Assembly (NCBI RefSeq): GCF_023156245.1
Contig: NZ_JAKZAH010000001.1
Coordinates: 1-64,000 of the forward strand
Source: Marinobacter bryozoorum
GTDB taxonomy: Bacteria > Pseudomonadota > Gammaproteobacteria > Pseudomonadales > Oleiphilaceae
DNA length: 64,000 nucleotides
Direction of reading: 5' to 3'
The translations under genes and the position numbers were made by a program. A model generated the notes under the pieces. It ran no database searches, was not told the DNA's origin, and worked only from the letters and a program-made list of their open reading frames with translations. This document shows positions 9,625-21,893 of this stretch, in pieces (position 1 is the first letter of the stretch; each line of letters begins with the position of its first letter).

Positions 9625-9888
9625 TCAGTTGCGAAATTCTGCCAGTCGATCGATATATCGCTGCATCGCGTCTTCCCGGGACATGCCCCTGAGCTGCTGC
9701 CGGGCATCGAACTTGGCCCTGCCCACAAAGTCCATCATACCCGGGCGCTTGCCGGTGACATCTCCCTCGGTGGCCTGCTTGTAGAGGGCATAGAATTCCA
9801 GTTTCTGTGCGTTGGATGGGCTCTGGTCGCCGCGCCCGCCCTGTATGTAATCCACCGCTTCGTTAAAGCGGGTTTCAAGATCGCTCAT
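9625..9888 (-). CDS. Acyl-CoA-binding protein
   Basis: Small cytosolic ACBP of 87 residues, the usual size, that binds medium/long-chain acyl-CoA esters. Recognisable segments: MSDLETRFNEAVDYI, KLEFYALYKQATEGD (the family's YALYKQAT motif), and GMSREDAMQRYID near the C-terminus. The ATG at 9888 has an AGGGAAA site; an in-frame upstream ATG at 9936 would add a non-family leader. Single gene, not obviously in an operon. Confidence 0.9.
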   Translation of the reverse strand: MSDLETRFNEAVDYIQGGRGDQSPSNAQKLEFYALYKQATEGDVTGKRPGMMDFVGRAKFDARQQLRGMSREDAMQRYIDRLAEFRN

Positions 9889-9986
9889 GGCCGTTTCCCT
9901 GATCTTTTGTAAAGAGATCCGATAGCAGTCTGTCACGGAAGTATAGCGCCCGCTATCCGGCTATGGCCATGCCTACGCAGCTGATG

Positions 9987-10556
9987 TCAGCTGCGCTCCT
10001 CGTCAATAAGCGTCAGTAGCTGATCGCGGGTGGACTGGAGGATGCGCTCTGACAGGGTCTTATCGCTGACACTCCGTGCCAGCACAAGGCCGCCGACCAT
10101 GGCTGACAGGATCAGAAAGCTGCGTTCTTCCCGCCTGTCCTTTCCCAGCCCCTCCTGAATCAGTGTCAGTCGGTCCTGCACAATCCGGTCGGTGGATTCA
10201 CTGGGCCGACCAAGCTGGCCCAGTTCTGCTGATACGGTAGGCAATGCACAACCCTGCCCCGGGGAATCCCGGTGGGTGCGGGAAAGATACCGGCTGATCA
10301 ACGTTGCCACCGGTGTAGCGGTCTCATGGACCCGGGCGGTCTCTTCGTCCATTTGACGGGCCGCCTCCTGGAGGGCGGACTCAACCAGGTCGTCCTTTGA
10401 CCGGAAGTGCGCATAGAAGCCGCCATGGGTGAGCCCCAGGGTCTTCATAAGCGGCTGCAGGCCGGTGTTGCTGATGCCCTGTTCCCGGAACTGCCGGGCA
10501 GCTTCGTCAAGTATACGTTGACGGGTTTTCTCCTTCCGGTCGGGCGAGTAACGCAT
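9987..10556 (-). CDS. TetR-family transcriptional regulator
   Basis: 189-residue TetR/AcrR regulator. The start at 10556 (MRYSPDRKEKTRQRILDEA) follows an AGGAGG site; an in-frame ATG at 10607 is less likely. The N-terminal helix-turn-helix is clear (LQPLMKTLGLTHGGFYAHFRSKDDL). The C-terminal ligand domain has a Cys (GQGCALPT) seen in several redox- or electrophile-sensing members, but no ligand can be assigned. No divergent target gene is adjacent, so the regulon is not evident. Confidence 0.85.
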   Translation of the reverse strand: MRYSPDRKEKTRQRILDEAARQFREQGISNTGLQPLMKTLGLTHGGFYAHFRSKDDLVESALQEAARQMDEETARVHETATPVATLISRYLSRTHRDSPGQGCALPTVSAELGQLGRPSESTDRIVQDRLTLIQEGLGKDRREERSFLILSAMVGGLVLARSVSDKTLSERILQSTRDQLLTLIDEERS

Positions 10557-10678
10557 CGGAAGCCTCCTGGAATCGGGTTTGCCACGGACTACCGAAGCCC
10601 GCGGCATGGGTGCCGATATGCTACACCGAAAGCCGGGGCCGGTCAGCGCCTGGCCGGCGTGTTGCCAGGGTCGGTTCC

Positions 10679-13600
10679 TTAATCAGCCACGGTAAGCTGG
10701 TTTCGCCCATTGGCCTTGGACTTGTACAGTGCTGTATCCGCTTTCTTGATCAACTGCTCCGGGTCCGGGTGCATGGCATCCGCCGTCGCCAGCCCCAGAC
10801 TGACCGTCACCCCAAGCACCTCATCATCCACCTTCACCTGGTGCCACTCTATCGCTTTACGAATTCGCTCTGCCACCACCGTGGCTTCCTCCTTCCCGGC
10901 GCCGGGCAGAATTACCACCATTTCCTCACCACCGTAGCGAGCCGCCGTATCGTTCTCGCGGGAACTCGCCCTGATCAGATCTGCCACCTCCCGCAACACC
11001 TGGTCACCCAGCTGGTGACCCCAGGTATCGTTGAACCGCTTGAAATGGTCGATATCGATCAGCACCAGCGACATCTCCCGGTTGAACCGGGCTACACCGG
11101 CCAGCTCCTGGCGCAGCATGTTCTGGAAATAATCGTGGTTGAACAGGTTGGTCAGGCCGTCCACCGCTGCCTTGCGGGAAAGTTCCAGGCGACCGGCAGC
11201 CGCGACCGAGATTATCTCCAGGGCACCAATCCGTGCCTCCGTGAAACAGTTGCTGATGTGGTTATTCTCCAGGTACAGCAACCCGATCAGCGTCCGCTGC
11301 TCTCCCTGACCAATGGCAATGGGCAGGCACAGGATTGAGCGTACCCGCTCCCGCAGGATGTACTCCTCCCGGTCCAGTCCCGGCACCGGGCTGTTCACCG
11401 CCAGGGCATCGGCCACTACGACGCTCTCCTGTGTGCGGCTCACATAGTTCACCGTAGCCCGGGACACCGACTCGCACTGTTCCAGTGGCGACGACTGCAG
11501 AATCACGGTTTCGTCGGAATCCACGGAGGCCTCCGCCTCGATACGCAACTTGCCGTCGCCATCCCTCAGGGCCAGGATGGCCCGCTGGGCACCGGCAAAC
11601 TCGATGGCGATATTGATGACGGCCTCAACCATACGGCTGTGGATCTGTTCGTCCGCGATGGCCTTGAGCGCTTTCATCAGGGACATCATATCCACTTCTG
11701 CCATGGGCATGGCCCGGGTGCCTGTGTGGGCAGCGGTCGGGCGAGTCTCTGCCAGTTCCGGGTAGCGTCGCTCCAGGTGTTGCACTACCGCATGGGCGCC
11801 CCAGCGCCGGTACAGGTCACGGGCACGGCTGAGGTAGGGCATGCCGATGGTTGCCCTGCCGGCATTGACATGCATCGTACCGCAGAGCCGACAGGCCAGG
11901 GCCTGCTCATCGATAAAGCCCTGCTTCCCGGCGAGGGCAATGGCCTCGTCATAGGCATGGTGGGCCTCGAAGTCACGGCGTTTGTAGTGCAGGAGCTCTG
12001 CCTGTAAGAGTTGGTACTTGTTGGCCATATTGTCCGGACAGTTTCTGGCTTCGGCTCGCAGCACTTTCAGGTCTTTGCGGGCCAGGCTGAGGTAGCGCCG
12101 GCGCAGGCGGGCAGAGGTTACTGTACGGGCGTTCTGTACCAGGGCCATGGCGCGGATGAACCGGGCCCAGCGACTGCCGAAGAAACCTTCCGTACCATAC
12201 CTGGAGCTGGTCAACTGTTCGGCAATGTTGGCACTGTGTTCATGGTAGACGTCACTGTCGAACAAATAGTGCAGGTACAGGGCCCGGGACAGCACCTGCT
12301 CAATGACGGCATTGTCTGAAGATGCACGGTGCCGTGGCAGCATTTCGTGGATATCGTATGCATCGCCCGAGAGCTCGCCAGGGCGTTTGCTCAACCCTCT
12401 CAGGTTGCGGATGAACTGCAGCCTGGCTTCGTGGTGATGCAGTACAGAGCCGAGGTGCAGGGCCCGGAATTGCGCCAGTTCCTGCGCGGTCTGTTGCTCC
12501 AGCTTTTCCAGGTCATAACCACCATAACTCAGGTAATCACCCTGTACGGTTGCCGCGTGTACCGCGTATTCGAAGTCGCCGTTCTCCATGCACATGCGGC
12601 TGGCCTGGCGCAGCAAGTCAAATGTCTTGTGGAGCGGCTCTTTCCAGTGCTGGATCAGGGATGCATAGAGGTGCAGCACCCGGCCCCGGCGGCTGTTGAA
12701 GCGTTCACTCAGGTCTACGGCCAGCTTGCCCAGCCTGATGCCGGTTTCGGCGTCATGCAGGTCCCTTGCGTACATCATGCCCAGTATCGAGAAGCTGGTT
12801 GTGGTTTCCGGACTGTGGCCGTACTCCAGTGCCAGTTCGGCGCCCCGGATACAAAGCAGGGGTAGCAACATCGGTTCGGCAAACATGCTGGCACTGCCGA
12901 TGACGCCGCCGATACGCCCTGCGGCCCGTTGTTCAGCGGAACTCATATCGGGCTTGTCCATCAGCGCCTCAAGATTGACCGTTTTCAGGCGGCTCTTGAG
13001 TTTCAGGAAGCGATAGATCACATGGCTGCGGCGCGGGTGGCGGGGATATCTGTGCCCGAGTTCAGCCAACAGGGGCAGGGCGGTGTCGATAGCCTTGGGC
13101 AATTCACCCAGGGTGATCAGGTGAGCGATCCAGGTTTCATGGAAAGCAACGCGGCCCAGCAAGTCCCTGGATTGGCTCAATCCCGTATCCACCAGGACCT
13201 TGAGACCGGTACCGTCACCCACATGGGCTGCGGCTTCGGCGGCGGCACTGTATGCGCTCAGGGCTAGCGCGTAATCCTGCTCCCAGCCTTGCTCCCCGAG
13301 CAGCAATATCGCTTTCTGAAAGTGGTTGTAGGCGATGGGGTAGGACGCAGCCTGGCGGGCGCGGTAACCGGCTTCCAGGTTCAGCCGGGAAAGTTCCCGC
13401 CTCTCCTCCGGGTTCTCTATCAGGCCGGCGGCCATGTTCATGTGGGTGACGATGGCAAACAGCCGGTCCTTGCGCTCCATGGGGTCCAGGTTGTGCAGCA
13501 ACTGGCGGCCGATTTCCAGGTGGGTGGCCTGGCGTGTGTCGGCGTCTACCAGCTGATAGGCGGATTCCTGGATGCGGTCGTGGGTAAAAGCGAATTCAAC

Positions 13601-15664
13601 GGTAACCCGGCCGGCGTCGTTGGCCCGGGACAGTTCGGTCAGCTGGTAGCTGTCACGCACCGGTGTGACCAGCCCGGCATGGGTCGGAGCCTCCAGGGCA
13701 GCGGCAATGTCACCTGGTGGCTGCCCTGTGATCAGGGCAAGCATGGTGACAGAGAAACGGCTGCCGGCACAGGAGGCCAGTCGCAGCAGCTCCAGGCTTT
13801 TGTCTGGCAGGCTCTTTAGCTTGCGGGTCATCAGCCCGGCGACGTTGTCGGTGATTTGCTGCTGGCTCAGCCGGGTGATATCCCATACCCAGCGACTCGC
13901 GGCGGGGTCATAGGTGATGTGGCCCAACTCATGCTGATCCTTGAGGAATTCTTCTACGAAGAAAGGGTTGCCCTCGGTTTTCTGGTGTACCACCCGGGCC
14001 AGGGGTTCCACCTCGCCCGTCGTGGTCATGAGGGTGTCGGACAGCAGCCGGCAGATATCCGGCACCGAGAGCGGTTGCAGCGAGATATGGGTGAGGTAAA
14101 CGTCGGTGCCCTGCATCTGTTGCAGGGTTGCCATCAGGGGGTGGTCCGGGGTGACCTCGTTGTCCCGGTAGGCGCCCACGACCAGCAGGCGGTCACCTTC
14201 CACCTGGTCAACCAGCAGGTCCGCCAGTTGCAGGGTGCTGGTATCCGCCCACTGGAGGTCGTCCAGCACCAGTACGAGTGGGTGATCGGCATGGCTGAAG
14301 ACGCGGATAAAGTTGAACAGGGTCAGGCGAAAACGCTGTTCCGACTCGGACGCCCCCACGGCCGCAAGCCTTGGCTGGGGACCGATGATCAGTTCCAGCT
14401 CCGGGATCATCTCGGTCATCAGAACGCCGTTGGGCCCCAGGGCGTCGGTGATGCGCCTGCGCCAGTAGGCCAGCCGCTCATCGCTCTCCGTCAGCACCTG
14501 CTGTACCAGGTCCCGGAGGGCGACGGTCAGGCCGCTGTAGGGAACATCCCGATGTACCAGGTCGAACTTGCCCACGGTGAAATAGCCACGGCGGGCGGTC
14601 ACCGGTTTGTGCAGTTCGTTGATCAGGCGGCTCTTGCCGATGCCGGAGCGCCCGGCCACCAGGGCCAGCGACATACGATCGTAAGCCTGCTCGAAGGCGG
14701 TGAGCAGTTGTTGCACTTCCTTCTCGCGCCCATAAAGTCGTTGGGGGATGCGGAAGTGGTCCGGTACGTCATGCCTGCCCAGGGGGAATGGCTCTATCGA
14801 GGCTTTGGCGTTGATTTGTCGATAACACTGTTGCAGATCATGCAGCAGGCCGGCAGCACTCTGATACCGCTGTTCGGCGGTCTTTGCCAGCAATTTCATG
14901 ATCAGGTCGGACAGCACCCGGGGGATGCTGTTGTTGAGGTCCGCTGGCGCAACCGGCGTGCGGGCGATATGACAGTGGAACCATTCGATGGGCTCGTCGG
15001 CTGAGAACAGTGGCCGTCCGGTGACCAGCTCATAGAGGGTGGCGCCGAGAGAGTAGAAGTCTGAGCGGTAATCCACCGCCCGGTTCATCCGACCCGTTTG
15101 CTCGGGGGACATATAGCCCGGGGTGCCGGGAACGGTAGTGGGGTGGCTCAGGCCGGACTGCTCGCTCTGTTGGCGGGTGGAGATACCGAAGTCGATCAGG
15201 CGGATGGCCTTGGACTTGCTGTTGACCAGGATGTTGGCCGGATTGATGTCCTTGTGGACGATGCCTGCCCCGTGCAGGTGTTTGAGGGCCGTGGCCATGG
15301 CGGTGGCAATGCCGACGCAGGCTTTCAGGTTGATCCGTCGATGGGCGGTGATCCGGTCAAGGGACTGGCCGCCGATATCCTCGAGCACCAGTGCCGGCAG
15401 TTCGCCAATCCGGGTCAGTTCATGGGCCTGGATCAGGTAGCTGCCTTTTGCAGCCCGCAGGATCTCGTATTCGTGCTGCAGCAGGGCGATGCTTTCCCGG
15501 GTGACATCTTCCGGCCTGAGGGTTTTGATGACCACGTTTCCGCCATCGGATTCCCGCACTGCCCGGTAAATCCGGGTGTTCCCCCCTTCGGCAATTTCCT
15601 CCGTAAAGCGGTAACCGGCAGGCGCATCGATAGCCTGGCGGGCAACCCGGGTGCTGGCAGTCAT
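10679..15664 (-). CDS. Protein kinase / AAA-ATPase / GAF / GGDEF multidomain signalling protein
   Basis: A 1661-residue soluble signalling protein. Order: Ser/Thr kinase domain ~17-285 with VVIKTL lysine, catalytic loop HKDINPANILVN, DFG and MSPEQTGR; AAA/STAND-type ATPase ~310-600 with P-loop AGRSGIGKSRL and VLVLDDLQWAD; a long helical, TPR-like region ~650-1270; a GAF domain ~1330-1480; and a C-terminal diguanylate cyclase with GGEEM, preceded at the correct five-residue spacing by an REND inhibitory site. Kinase and cyclase residues look intact. Well-known relatives carry a histidine kinase at the C-terminus; here c-di-GMP synthesis replaces it. Start 15664 is chosen for its GGAGG site; upstream in-frame 15718 is possible. 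Confidence 0.9.
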   Translation of the reverse strand: MTASTRVARQAIDAPAGYRFTEEIAEGGNTRIYRAVRESDGGNVVIKTLRPEDVTRESIALLQHEYEILRAAKGSYLIQAHELTRIGELPALVLEDIGGQSLDRITAHRRINLKACVGIATAMATALKHLHGAGIVHKDINPANILVNSKSKAIRLIDFGISTRQQSEQSGLSHPTTVPGTPGYMSPEQTGRMNRAVDYRSDFYSLGATLYELVTGRPLFSADEPIEWFHCHIARTPVAPADLNNSIPRVLSDLIMKLLAKTAEQRYQSAAGLLHDLQQCYRQINAKASIEPFPLGRHDVPDHFRIPQRLYGREKEVQQLLTAFEQAYDRMSLALVAGRSGIGKSRLINELHKPVTARRGYFTVGKFDLVHRDVPYSGLTVALRDLVQQVLTESDERLAYWRRRITDALGPNGVLMTEMIPELELIIGPQPRLAAVGASESEQRFRLTLFNFIRVFSHADHPLVLVLDDLQWADTSTLQLADLLVDQVEGDRLLVVGAYRDNEVTPDHPLMATLQQMQGTDVYLTHISLQPLSVPDICRLLSDTLMTTTGEVEPLARVVHQKTEGNPFFVEEFLKDQHELGHITYDPAASRWVWDITRLSQQQITDNVAGLMTRKLKSLPDKSLELLRLASCAGSRFSVTMLALITGQPPGDIAAALEAPTHAGLVTPVRDSYQLTELSRANDAGRVTVEFAFTHDRIQESAYQLVDADTRQATHLEIGRQLLHNLDPMERKDRLFAIVTHMNMAAGLIENPEERRELSRLNLEAGYRARQAASYPIAYNHFQKAILLLGEQGWEQDYALALSAYSAAAEAAAHVGDGTGLKVLVDTGLSQSRDLLGRVAFHETWIAHLITLGELPKAIDTALPLLAELGHRYPRHPRRSHVIYRFLKLKSRLKTVNLEALMDKPDMSSAEQRAAGRIGGVIGSASMFAEPMLLPLLCIRGAELALEYGHSPETTTSFSILGMMYARDLHDAETGIRLGKLAVDLSERFNSRRGRVLHLYASLIQHWKEPLHKTFDLLRQASRMCMENGDFEYAVHAATVQGDYLSYGGYDLEKLEQQTAQELAQFRALHLGSVLHHHEARLQFIRNLRGLSKRPGELSGDAYDIHEMLPRHRASSDNAVIEQVLSRALYLHYLFDSDVYHEHSANIAEQLTSSRYGTEGFFGSRWARFIRAMALVQNARTVTSARLRRRYLSLARKDLKVLRAEARNCPDNMANKYQLLQAELLHYKRRDFEAHHAYDEAIALAGKQGFIDEQALACRLCGTMHVNAGRATIGMPYLSRARDLYRRWGAHAVVQHLERRYPELAETRPTAAHTGTRAMPMAEVDMMSLMKALKAIADEQIHSRMVEAVINIAIEFAGAQRAILALRDGDGKLRIEAEASVDSDETVILQSSPLEQCESVSRATVNYVSRTQESVVVADALAVNSPVPGLDREEYILRERVRSILCLPIAIGQGEQRTLIGLLYLENNHISNCFTEARIGALEIISVAAAGRLELSRKAAVDGLTNLFNHDYFQNMLRQELAGVARFNREMSLVLIDIDHFKRFNDTWGHQLGDQVLREVADLIRASSRENDTAARYGGEEMVVILPGAGKEEATVVAERIRKAIEWHQVKVDDEVLGVTVSLGLATADAMHPDPEQLIKKADTALYKSKANGRNQLTVAD

Positions 15665-15952
15665 GGTGTGGGGCTCCTCCGCTATTTTTTTTACTATTAT
15701 GACGGAACTGGCAGGCAAAACATGTAAGGGAAAGTAATCGAATAGTGAGTGTTGCTACTGTCTACTCATGCACAGAAATGGCATTTCGGGTGATCGGGGT
15801 TGAAGTCCCGTTAATTGCTGCAATAGTTAAGAGAGATTTCCCCGAAGCTATCTTTCAGGGCAGGCTACCGTAGAGCATAGAAAAAAATCGGTGGCCGGGG
15901 CCCGGCCAGATGACGCCTTCACGCATTTGACGATCAGAACAGGAGGCAACAC

Positions 15953-18715
<2,763 letters not shown>

Positions 18716-18745
18716 GCTTTCACCCCAGCCGGGTTGAAACCCGCC

Positions 18746-18778
18746 CGGCCGGCGGCGTACTTGCCGCCGGCCGCCTTT
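18746..18778 (+). terminator. GC-rich hairpin after acnA
   Basis: Perfect 11-bp inverted repeat (CGGCCGGCGGC / GCCGCCGGCCG) with a 6-base loop, 30 bases after the acnA stop. The following T run is short, so termination may be partial. Confidence 0.55.
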
Positions 18779-18824
18779 CATGCGACGCTCTTCGCTGAAC
18801 ACGCTGTTGTTTTCGAGGACGAGC

Positions 18825-19145
18825 ATGACATCCCCCCGATCCCGCGACGAAATCAGGGCTTCCCTGAACCTGGAAACCTCCCGTATCGGCTGGCGTGAGC
18901 TGCAGACCTACTACGCCCGTGGGCATGTGGTGCGGGTGGCGCCGGAACTGGACCTGCTGGACGTGGCCGCCGAGCTGACGGCGGACAACAAGGCGCAATT
19001 CCAGCACTGGATGAGCCAGGACCAGGTGGGCGATGTCAGCCCGGACCTGGCCCGCGCCTGGTATGACCGGGAAGCAGAACTCTGGGCCGTGGTGGTGGCA
19101 CCCTGGGTACTGGTCCAGGACCGACACGACCAGAAGCTGCACTGA
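18825..19145 (+). CDS. DUF2288-type conserved small protein
   Basis: 106-residue cytosolic protein starting MTSPRSRDEIRASLNLE; the ATG has a GAGGA site. It resembles the DUF2288 family (ETSRIGWRELQTYYARGHVVRVAPELDLLDVA, then a C-terminal WVLVQDRH). Function unknown. An in-frame upstream ATG at 18780 lies within the post-acnA hairpin region and is not preferred. Followed after 7 bases by another small gene, likely co-transcribed. Confidence 0.8.
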   Translation: MTSPRSRDEIRASLNLETSRIGWRELQTYYARGHVVRVAPELDLLDVAAELTADNKAQFQHWMSQDQVGDVSPDLARAWYDREAELWAVVVAPWVLVQDRHDQKLH

Positions 19146-19152
19146 GCCCGCC

Positions 19153-19524
19153 ATGAAACTGCACTACTTCCATGGCCGCACACCCCTGCATACGCTGGTG
19201 CTCTGGCAGGGCAGGCGTCGCCTGGAATTGCATATCAAAAAGGTCGCCGGTGATGTCTGGTCCGTGGTGATACTGGCCGGCGGACCGGATGGCCAGCCGG
19301 AAATAACCCGCTGCCGGGGGCCTTACCGGGACCGGGAGAAAGCCGAGGCGGCGTTGCGCCAACTTGCCGGCAACCTGCTGGAGCAAGGCTACAACCCCAA
19401 CCGTGACGAACCCGTGCAATGGACCGTTTGCGCCCAGCGCCTGGCCCGGGATCTCCGGCAGCAAGCGGAAGCCAACGAAGGCCAGTACCGTTTCGACCCC
19501 GAGCAGCCTGAACCTACGTTCTGA
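19153..19524 (+). CDS. Conserved hypothetical protein
   Basis: 123-residue protein starting MKLHYFHGRTPLH. No family recognised. It reads as a beta-rich N-terminal half (LHIKKVAGDVWSVVILAGG) and a helical C-terminal half rich in Arg, Glu and Gln. No signal peptide or membrane segment. It is immediately downstream of the DUF2288 gene and upstream of lysO in the same direction, so a small operon is likely. Function not inferred. Confidence 0.65.
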   Translation: MKLHYFHGRTPLHTLVLWQGRRRLELHIKKVAGDVWSVVILAGGPDGQPEITRCRGPYRDREKAEAALRQLAGNLLEQGYNPNRDEPVQWTVCAQRLARDLRQQAEANEGQYRFDPEQPEPTF

Positions 19525-19560
19525 CCCCGACCCTGACCCTTCATCTGAAAAGAGACTGCC

Positions 19561-20469
19561 ATGCTGGCCGGTGCCCTGCTGATTCTGTTGCCATTGTTTC
19601 TTGGCTTTGCCATTGCGCTGAACAACCGGACCTTGATGACCGTGATCCACCACAGCGTGGATGGCCTGGTGTATTTCATCCTGGCGCTGCTGGGCGTGGG
19701 TCTGGGACAGATGGAAGGCCTGGGCCAGCAGCTGACTGCCATGGCGGTACAGGTCGGTTTGCTGGTGGCGGGTCTGCTGGTGCTGAACCTGGCGGGACTT
19801 TGGCTATGGCACCGCTGGCAGCCCATGCAGGTGGACGCCGGCACGGTGGCCGGTAGCACCAGTTATCGGCGTCTCTTCCTGGCGGCCGCAAAACCGCTGG
19901 CGGCGGTGCTGGCAGGGCTGCTGGCCGGCTGGTTCCTGCTCCCGGCCCTTGGCTGGGTGGAAGACCTGGCGACGTGGGCGTTGATGTTACTCCTGTTCCT
20001 GATCGGCCTACAGCTTCGTAATGCCGGGCTGTCGCTGCGGCGGCTGTTGCTGAATCGGCAGGGGCTGGGCATCGCGGTATGCCTCGCACTCAGCTCCCTG
20101 CTGGCAGGCGTGATGCTCGCCCCGGTATTACAGGTGCCGTTGTTCCAGTCACTGGCACTGACCGCCGGTTTTGGCTGGTACTCCCTCTCCGGTATTGTGA
20201 TTGGTGACGCCCTGGGGCCTGCCTGGGGCGGGGTAGCCTTTCTCAATGATGTGATCCGGGAAATCATAGCCCTGGCACTGATCCCGTTGATAATCGGCCG
20301 TCGCCCCGCCATGGCCATCGGCTATGGCGGGGCCACCGCCATGGACTTCACCCTGCCGGTGATTCGTAGTAGTGGCGGACTGGACTGTGTGCCGGTGGCG
20401 ATTGCTTCCGGTTTTATCCTGTCGTTTATATCCCCGGTGCTGATGGGACTTTTCCTGTCGATGGTCTGA
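19561..20469 (+). CDS. lysO: LysO-family (YbjE-like) lysine exporter
   Basis: 302-residue integral membrane protein of about eight to ten hydrophobic segments, matching the LysO/YbjE family that exports L-lysine and its toxic analogues. Diagnostic segments: GFGWYSLSGIVIGDALGP, AFLNDVIREIIALALIPL and a conserved C-terminal GGATAMDFTLPVIRSSGG. The N- and C-terminal halves correspond to the two fused parts of the family. Starts 36 bases after the previous gene. Substrate is inferred from family only. Confidence 0.85.
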   Translation: MLAGALLILLPLFLGFAIALNNRTLMTVIHHSVDGLVYFILALLGVGLGQMEGLGQQLTAMAVQVGLLVAGLLVLNLAGLWLWHRWQPMQVDAGTVAGSTSYRRLFLAAAKPLAAVLAGLLAGWFLLPALGWVEDLATWALMLLLFLIGLQLRNAGLSLRRLLLNRQGLGIAVCLALSSLLAGVMLAPVLQVPLFQSLALTAGFGWYSLSGIVIGDALGPAWGGVAFLNDVIREIIALALIPLIIGRRPAMAIGYGGATAMDFTLPVIRSSGGLDCVPVAIASGFILSFISPVLMGLFLSMV

Positions 20470-20588
20470 CCGGTCAGGGGTTGTTGCCTTTTTGTAAGCG
20501 TCGGGCGCATGATTCGCTGGTCCGTCTGTGCGTAGCCTGCGTACAAGCCGGAAAGGGGGATTTATTCAGGGACTATGGAAACGGCGTA

Positions 20589-21800
20589 ATGGCATCACAG
20601 ACATTGCTGGCTGCGCAGCCCATTTACAACCGGGACAGCCAGATGGAAGCGGTGGAGCTGCTCTACCGGAATGACCTTGGCCAGAGTGCCCTTGCCGTTG
20701 GCGAGCAGCAGGCGACCAGTGAGCTGCTATTCAATTTTTGCACCGGCATCACGGACCATAGTGCCCATTATGGTACCCGGGCCTATATCAATGTGTCCGC
20801 TGATCTTTTGCTTTCCGGCATCGTGCTGCCGGTGGATCCGGACATGGTCCTGGTTGAACTGGTGGAGCGTATTGATCCGACCCCGGAACTGGTTGCAGCG
20901 GTGCGCCACTGGCATGAGGCCGGTTTCCGCTTTGCGCTGGACGACTTTGCCTTTGACGACACCTGGGCACCCCTGCTGGAGATGGCGGAAGTCATCAAAG
21001 TGGACGTGTCCCAGTTCACTCCGGAAATAGTGGCGGAGTATAAAAGCCGCCTGGCCCATCTGCCGGTTCGGTGGCTGGCAGAAAAGGTTGAGGACCAGGA
21101 GACCCGTGACCAGTACCTGGCCATGGGATTCGACCTGTTCCAGGGGTACTTCCTTGCCCGCCCGAAGCTGATTTCAGGTCAGAAAATGTCCCCCTCCGGT
21201 ATCCAGCTGACCCGGCTATTGGCATTACTGTATCAGCCGGACCCGGATATTGGTGAACTCACCCGGGTGCTGTCCGAGGACCCTGACCTCTCCCTGAACC
21301 TTGTCCGTATTGTGAACAGTCCGCTGTACCGTGGCTCGGGCAAGATTGCCTCGGTGCGGGAAGTGGTTATGCGACTTGGGCTGACCAACCTGCGCCATTG
21401 GGTTGCCATGCTAAGCGCCATGCAAACGGTTAACCGGGAGCAGGCTCGCCTGGTACTGACCCGGGCCCATGTCTGTGAGGCCCTTGCAGGGCGGGTGCGG
21501 GTCAATGCCCCTGACCGGGAGGAGGCCTTCCTCACAGGGCTGCTGTCTGGCGCGGAGATTATGCTGGGAGTGCCCGCCGATGAGTTTATCGACACGCTGG
21601 AGCTCCATAACAACATCCGCAAGGCCATTCTGTATCGAAAGGGCCCCCTGGGGCGGGTGCTACGCCTGGCCATCACCCTGGAGCAGGCTGTGGCTATGGG
21701 GACTGGCCTGGATAAGTGTGACACACGCCTGCTCAGGATCTATGACCATGCTGCCAGCCGGGTGCAGCGGCTTATCCGTGAGCTTCACGGCCCCGTATAA
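20589..21800 (+). CDS. Degenerate EAL-HDOD signalling protein
   Basis: 403-residue YuxH/CdgJ-like protein. Residues ~5-200 form an EAL-like domain in which the signature is ELL instead of EAL (AVELLYR) and the usual DDFGTG is DDFAFD, so c-di-GMP hydrolysis is doubtful and a binding or scaffold role more likely. Residues ~200-390 form an HDOD domain (LTRVLSEDPDLSLNLVRIVN, REVVMRLGLTNLRHW). The ATG at 20589 is preferred to an in-frame ATG at 20481 because only it begins at the family N-terminus (MASQTLLAAQPIYNR). Confidence 0.85.
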   Translation: MASQTLLAAQPIYNRDSQMEAVELLYRNDLGQSALAVGEQQATSELLFNFCTGITDHSAHYGTRAYINVSADLLLSGIVLPVDPDMVLVELVERIDPTPELVAAVRHWHEAGFRFALDDFAFDDTWAPLLEMAEVIKVDVSQFTPEIVAEYKSRLAHLPVRWLAEKVEDQETRDQYLAMGFDLFQGYFLARPKLISGQKMSPSGIQLTRLLALLYQPDPDIGELTRVLSEDPDLSLNLVRIVNSPLYRGSGKIASVREVVMRLGLTNLRHWVAMLSAMQTVNREQARLVLTRAHVCEALAGRVRVNAPDREEAFLTGLLSGAEIMLGVPADEFIDTLELHNNIRKAILYRKGPLGRVLRLAITLEQAVAMGTGLDKCDTRLLRIYDHAASRVQRLIRELHGPV

Positions 21801-21893
21801 GCGAATATACCTGCCAGGCATCCGGATTTCCCGATTCTGCGTACAACCCGTACAGATTATTAAAAGGCCGTCATATCAATATAGCGGCTTGGC

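Noticed and set aside
13856..15004. 382-codon plus-strand frame inside the large kinase/GGDEF gene
   Set aside because: Antisense to the AAA-ATPase region whose motifs are intact; composition is that of a shadow frame.
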